A program made the translations under genes and the position numbers. Below are positions 59,501 through 64,000 of a DNA stretch of 64,000 nucleotides, piece by piece (position 1 is the first letter of the stretch; each line of letters starts with the position of its first letter). This DNA comes from Chondrilla cf. caribensis. Lineage: Eukaryota; Porifera; Demospongiae; Chondrillida; Chondrillidae. The notes beneath the pieces are model-generated. The model saw only the letters and a program-made list of their open reading frames with translations. It made no database searches and was not told where the DNA came from. The stretch is from NCBI GenBank assembly GCA_964020155.1, contig OZ026560.1:3140259-3204258 (forward strand), written 5' to 3'.

Positions 59501-61623
59501 TGCTGTAGTAGAGTACACATAGTACTTGATAAGAACATCTGATACCAAGACCTGACTTTGTGGTTCCTGTATAGTTTGTCTCAACCAGCTTGTACCCACC
59601 CATCTGTTGCAGGTGAACCAGGTGGATGAATACATGAGGTACAGGAAGTTACCACAGGAACTGAAGCAACGGGTGCACGAGTACTACTACCATCGATACA
59701 GAGGGCAGCTGTTCAATGAAGAAGCTATCCTAAAGGAGTTGTCTCACCCACTTGAAGAAGTGAGTGACATCAACTGATCCTATTGTACGTGTATGCATCA
59801 TAAGCTCCCTCACTTACTCCCTCTCTCCCTCCCTCTCTCTCCCTCTCTCCCTCCCCTCCTTTCCTTCCTCCCTCCCTCCTTCCTCTCTCCCTCCCTCCCC
59901 CTTCTTTCTCCTTCCTTTTCTCCCTCCTCTCTCCTCCCTCCCCCCTCATTCTCCTTCCCTTCCTCCCTCTCTCTCCTCCCTCCCCTTCCTTCTCCTTCCC
60001 TCCCTCCCTCTCCCCTTCCTCCCTCCAATGTTTAACACAAACTAATTGGTGGAATTTGTTTTGTTGCTACAGTAGTGTGTGCGTACGTGCTTACATAAGT
60101 CAAGTACATAAGTCTTAACACAAAGACAATCTAGTAATAAGAATAATTTGTGGGTCCCTTATACGTGTGTCTTAGCAAGTGTCCACTGTAGTATGTATCC
60201 ACATACATACATATGTGTATGCGTCTTAGGATTGTCCGGCCATCATGTGATCCTTATTGTACGTACTCTATTTATTTCCGTCTCCCTTTCTGTTACAGGA
60301 AATAACTCGTTTTAATTGTCAAGAGTTGGTCAGATCAGTCCCATTCCTCGCTGGTGCTTCCGATTCTTTCATTTCTTCCATTGTTACAAAGTTGAATTTT
60401 GAAGTCTACCTCCCCCGGGACTGCATCATCAAGTACGGCACCCTCGGACATCAGATGTACTTCATACAGGGTGGGGTTGTGGATGTTGTTACCAAGGACG
60501 GATTCGTTGTCACCACATTGTCTGAAGGGTCATATTTTGGAGGTACATATTACAGTACACGTGTGCATATGTACATGTACATACACACATTAATGCATTC
60601 TGTGCTTCATATAGTTGGGGTGAGCAATACTACTAGTATATACTATATACACACAATACATACATACGTATGTAGTACTGACATATTTGCATAATTGAAC
60701 CTCAAAATGGTAGTTTTGGAGCCAAATTGCAGAATTACTTCCACAAATTTCCTCGCTGTTGGTATGTACTGTACAGTAGATACATTCACACATTCATCCT
60801 GATTGGTGGCAACATTGAAAGAGACTGACAGGGATACACATCCTATATCCCTGAGATCCTCAGATGTGACAATTGATTAATCAATTAGCTACCAAAAGGC
60901 CAGCAAGTGGCTAATTATGTTGAATATGTCACCCTTGGCAAGGAAACACAGGGAATGCATTCTTTTATAGAGCACCTCAGGCTATCCCATACATAGGACC
61001 CATTCTCTGTGTATCCTTCCTGAAGGTGACTCAACATAATGTCATACCTACACATGTACGTACATACGTACAGTGAATTCTCGTTAATCCACCACCGTTT
61101 TATCCACCAAACCTTTTAATCTGCCACAATTTCCCAGTACCAAAATAATGTACAGGTACCAATGATTATCCAGTTAGTCCGCCAAACTCGTTAATCTGCC
61201 ATATTCTTTGAAACCAATTGTGGTGGATTAACGAGTATTCACTGTACGTGTATACTGCAGTTCTTGCCTACCTGGTGTACGTACAGTATGGTCCCTGCTC
61301 TACTGTTAGAGATATGCCTGCTTCTCAAGTCAAGACGAGTTGCCAGTGTACGTGCTGTTACTGTCTGCGACCTGTACTCACTACGTGTGGATGACTTCCA
61401 TGCTGTCTTAAGGGATTTCCCCGATATCCGCAAGATCATGGAAGCTGTGGCCCAGGAGAGACTATCCATGATACAGGCCATGCTGGACACCGAGAGTGGC
61501 TCCGTACAAAGTGAGATGGAGAGCGAACAGCTAAACAACTTCTGCCAGAACGATAATGATCTCACACCAATTTCTGAAGGAGATTCTGAATCAGATTCTT
61601 GTAGACCAAACCACATTGTATGA
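56505..61623 (+). CDS. HCN: HCN-type (hyperpolarisation-activated, cyclic-nucleotide-gated) cation channel
   Basis: Seven exons, all in phase (56505-56917, 57463-57886, 58381-58530, 58991-59209, 59613-59759, 60299-60542, 61310-61623), encode 636 aa. The N-terminal [20 protein letters not shown] matches the HCN domain. S1-S4 lie at 138-279, with an Arg/Lys every third residue in S4 ([15 protein letters not shown]). The pore filter CIGYG is at 350-354. A C-linker ([12 protein letters not shown]) and cyclic-nucleotide-binding domain follow, with [17 protein letters not shown] at 532-548. Position 543 is Val where vertebrate HCN has Thr, a residue tied to cGMP contact, so cAMP preference is possible. 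It is a plasma-membrane tetramer passing K+/Na+ on hyperpolarisation. Shorter than vertebrate HCNs mainly at the ends. An upstream ATG at 56429 is out of frame. Confidence 0.92.
58114..58288. mobile_element. pogo/Tc1-type MITE (175 bp) in HCN intron 2
   Basis: Ends CAGTAGAGCACTCTTATAAC and, on the reverse strand, CAGTTGAACACTCATTTAAC, flanked by TA (58112-58113, 58289-58290). Non-coding, AT-rich. Confidence 0.8.
58572..58620. repeat. Perfect 49-bp palindrome in HCN intron 3
   Basis: Two 24-bp arms (left begins AGCTTCACCAAGTACAGC) around a single A at 58596. Confidence 0.97.
58800..58975. repeat. Minisatellite in HCN intron 3
   Basis: Variants of CCCTGTACAMCACTCCACTG separated by GTGTGTGT, about seven copies, ending just before the exon 4 acceptor at 58990. 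Confidence 0.88.
59210..59505. repeat. CATAC/GTAC-rich repeat in HCN intron 4
   Basis: Dense short repeats of TACATACT, CTGTACATAC and TATACATA starting at the exon 4 donor. Non-coding. Confidence 0.85.
59805..60027. repeat. Polypyrimidine tract in HCN intron 5
   Basis: Over 200 bp almost purely C and T (CTCCCTCC, CCTTCCTTCT types). The opposite strand is purine-only and could form triplex DNA. Confidence 0.95.
61071..61244. mobile_element. pogo-type MITE (174 bp) in HCN intron 6
   Basis: Ends CAGTGAATTCTCGTTAATCC and, on the reverse strand, CAGTGAATACTCGTTAATCC, flanked by TA at 61069-61070 and 61245-61246. It ends 65 bp before exon 7. Confidence 0.88.
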
Positions 61624-61947
61624 TTCCAACTTAATGTAAACTTGTACAAGTGTACATTATGAATTTGAATTACTTTGAATTTTAATACTGATTGGTGTAT
61701 ACGTATGTACGTTCATAGTTTGTAGCCTGTGTAGGTGTGCTACAGCCCTTATCCTGTTATCTACTGTAACACTCAAAGAGGCTCAACCGTTACGTGGCAT
61801 GTGTACTGCACCTGTAAAACTACAGTCAAACTTGATTACTAAGTACTAGGGTGGCACAAATATGGTATCGCCCTATCAATTATCGGGTTATCCACCAATA
61901 TTCTCTCATCGGTATCGGCCATACTGTTACCGTTATACCAGCTAATA

Positions 61948-62128
61948 GTGAATTTTGTCTGTATATATTTCCCTTTATCCACCAAACCTTTCAATCCACC
62001 ACAGTTTCCCAATACCAATGTATAACAAAGCACAAGTATTACTGAATACCCAGTTAATCTGCCAATTTAAACTCATTGATCCACCATATTAAAAAACAAT
62101 TGCAGCAGATTAACAAGTACATTCACTG
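61948..62128. mobile_element. Degenerate pogo-type MITE, second copy
   Basis: Shares the interior of 61071-61244 (CTTTATCCACCAAACCTTTC, CAGTTAATCTGCCAA) and the right end AAGTACATTCACTG before TA. The left end is eroded. Confidence 0.65.
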
Positions 62129-63003
62129 TATACACATATCTGTGTTGATTTTATGTCTGTGTTCTGAATCTAGCACCATACCAGTAGCCCAGGTTACAGT
62201 GGAGCAACAAAGCACTTTGTTTTAAATCAGTTACAAACTGGTTTCAACCACCTCCACATGTGGTGTACTTGAATCAGATACATAATTACCTCAACACATT
62301 CTTTACATGTTAATGCGTTGTTGGAGAGCACCTTAACTCTCTCGTGTAACTGGGGCCAGTGGAATCATCTCACCAGCGCCCACTACATGTAGATACACTG
62401 TAGCAGGCTACACAGTGTTGTCAGTATGTAGGCCTACAATACATACCGTAGCTACACGTACTGTACAGCACCCAGTATCACCAGTATACCAACCACACAT
62501 GCCCCTCCTGTATGCACTGTATTGTACATTCCAGTATCCACTATACAGTATTGTATGTAGCAACATGTTTACACAGGAGTGACACATTAACAGACCACAG
62601 ACCTGTGGGCACATGGCATCCAAAGGTGCATGGGATCAGTAGGTCTATTACTCCTGCGTAAACAGCTGTAACCAGTTTTCTTTGAATAATAAACTTCAGA
62701 AAGCTATAAATCAGGAATTCGAAGGATTGCTACTATTTCTTCAAAAACTTCGCTAGCGTCGATAGGTATAATTTCAATAGGATGTTTCAAATTTTCTGTC
62801 ATTCAACATGGTGTGCAGCTGCACATTGATTGAAATTTGTTTCTAAGATATTGCAGCCTGTGCACAGTGCATTAAACAATTTACTGCACACTGGCATCCT
62901 TGATGTATGGCTTCATCATGAGATAAATCTACCATATGTACACACTGCCTACTATGACACTGCTAAACACTGAACTCTGCATTGCGGGATGTTTGTATAC
63001 GTA
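62129..63003. other. Intergenic region between HCN and the right-edge gene
   Basis: No gene seen. One imperfect hairpin: TGTTTACACAGGAGT near 62565 pairs with ACTCCTGCGTAAACA near 62651. Otherwise unremarkable; presumably holds the 3' end of the minus-strand gene. Confidence 0.5.
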
Positions 63004-63789
63004 TTATTTATAGTGAAAAGTTAGTTTAGGTTCAAAATTAAAATACGAGAAAACAAACGGTCTGCTTGTTGGTTTCAGCTCTCCAGACGGCTGTTTTTTC
63101 CTCTGCAACAGTTTCAAGTATTCATCAAAATATGGTGACTTCTGGAGCTCTTCCAAGCACATGTCAAGACTATCACAAGACTCCACTTCCTCTATTGCAC
63201 AAACATCCTTGTTTTCATTTGTTCTTCTTTCCTTCATTAGCACCGGCTCAACTTGTTGAGGTTTAGTCGTCTTCTTCTTCAAATCAGCATTTTCTTCCTC
63301 AACTGTGCTCGGAACAACTTCCTTTTTCTGTGGTATTTTTGCAAGTTCCACCTTCTTCTGCTCAACCTCTTCTTTAGCTTCCTTGAGTGGTTTGTCCACA
63401 ATTATTTGTGGAAGTGTGAACAACTTGTCTGCCATCGCCATGGCTACTGGTGATTTGAGTGCATTGGGATTTCTGGGTACCCCCAGTGGTCTTGTAGCTG
63501 TATTGGTTTTCTTCTTGACAGTGTTGTTATCTCTACTGTCTGCATCCACCAGATTGCTGTTCACAACACTTGATGGTGGGAGCGGTAACATACCGGATCT
63601 CTTTTTCCGTAATGTAACGGTGATATTATCGCTGTGTGTGCTGTCAAGACTAGTTACACTCGATTTAGAAACTTTTGGGGTCGGGAGAGATATTTTCTTA
63701 TTTTCTTGAGTGTCCAGAGTAGACTGGTATTGTCCAGAACCCAAAGGTTTGGGTGGATGCTGTGGTTTGGCCGTTTCCCACAGCTCAGC
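63004..63789 (-). CDS. Last exon of an unrecognised Lys/Pro/Ser-rich protein (partial)
   Basis: A single exon with acceptor ACCCACATAG, phase 0, open from 63789 to a TAA at 63006-63004 (261 codons). It begins AELWETAKPQHPPKPLGSGQ. The chain is low in complexity: basic Ser/Thr-rich first half (VTLRKKRSGMLPLPPSS), then a charged helical stretch (KPLKEAKEEVEQKKVELAKI) and a conserved-looking end (SPYFDEYLKLLQRKK, FVFSYFNFEPKLTF). No domain recognised. Upstream exons lie beyond the window. Confidence 0.65.
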   Translation of the reverse strand, partial: AELWETAKPQHPPKPLGSGQYQSTLDTQENKKISLPTPKVSKSSVTSLDSTHSDNITVTLRKKRSGMLPLPPSSVVNSNLVDADSRDNNTVKKKTNTATRPLGVPRNPNALKSPVAMAMADKLFTLPQIIVDKPLKEAKEEVEQKKVELAKIPQKKEVVPSTVEEENADLKKKTTKPQQVEPVLMKERRTNENKDVCAIEEVESCDSLDMCLEELQKSPYFDEYLKLLQRKKQPSGELKPTSRPFVFSYFNFEPKLTFHYK

Positions 63790-64000
63790 CTATGTGGGTG
63801 TACAAAACAGAGCCTTGAGTATTAGCCAGTGTGTGTGAACATGCTTATATGTGAATGCATGGTGTGTACACTCCGTAACTAACTATTATGATTATTATGA
63901 TTCGGAGTTTTGAGCTTTTCAGTAGCTTTTATCATTGCAGTGTCATATTACATTGACATAGGATGGTACATGTGTTCTGTACACACCAGGCATGTGTCTG

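Noticed and set aside
59810..60028. Gly/Glu/Arg-rich minus-strand frame
   Set aside because: Translation of the purine strand of the polypyrimidine tract in HCN intron 5.
1..64000. CRISPR arrays, bacterial operons, tRNA or rRNA genes
   Set aside because: The short tandem repeats are head-to-tail minisatellites without unique spacers; genes are intron-split. I saw no tRNA-like or rRNA-like sequence, although a covariance search was not possible.

Overview
This is eukaryotic genomic DNA. Genes are split by GT-AG introns, with abundant (CA)n/(GT)n microsatellites, minisatellites and DNA transposons. The content (Ankyrin-Roc-COR-Death receptors, MYDGF, an HCN-type channel, a DENND4-like exon, hAT/pogo/CACTA-like elements, a CR1-like LINE) points to an early-branching animal. 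A sponge is my best guess, from the receptor architecture; I could not test it.

The window is dominated by a recently duplicated, decaying array of large NLR-like receptor genes. Copy A (1-16400, 5' end off the window) is open in all visible exons. Copy B (28422-32821) has two frameshifts. Copy C (47346-51715) is complete and encodes 1285 aa. Copy D (about 38440-39115) is a collapsed relic. The proteins carry ankyrin repeats, a Roc-like GTPase, a COR-like region, a helical possible CARD/DED-like module, a Thr/Pro linker of 24-bp (8-residue) repeats, and a C-terminal Death domain. Each gene is followed by 2.5-3.5 kb of minisatellite, part of which uses the same 24-bp unit as the coding linker. 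Next comes a tail-to-tail MYDGF gene or fragment: intact behind C at 54500-56287, decayed behind A, B and D. The array therefore grew by duplication of a receptor-plus-MYDGF unit, and later rearrangements brought in a DENND4-like exon (37097-37318) and an EF-hand pseudogene (39644-42230).

The most striking object is an 11,912-bp EnSpm/CACTA-like DNA transposon at 3957-15868, inside the last intron of copy A. It has 37-bp imperfect terminal inverted repeats, clusters of subterminal repeats, and two divergent multi-exon genes that I could splice in frame from start to stop: a 910-aa TNP2-like transposase with D336, D520 and E684 as the likely catalytic residues, and a 372-aa BEN-domain protein. 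Copy C supplies the empty site, which fixes the ends and a 2-bp CA duplication. I read it as a potentially autonomous two-gene transposon.

Other parts: a 5'-truncated CR1-like LINE (24084-27907) in the A-B spacer; several MITEs, three of them with clear target-site duplications of 6 or 8 bp; two nearly 50-bp perfect palindromes in introns; a complete seven-exon HCN-type channel gene (56505-61623) sharing a 217-bp promoter region with MYDGF; and the last exon of an unrecognised minus-strand gene at the right edge.
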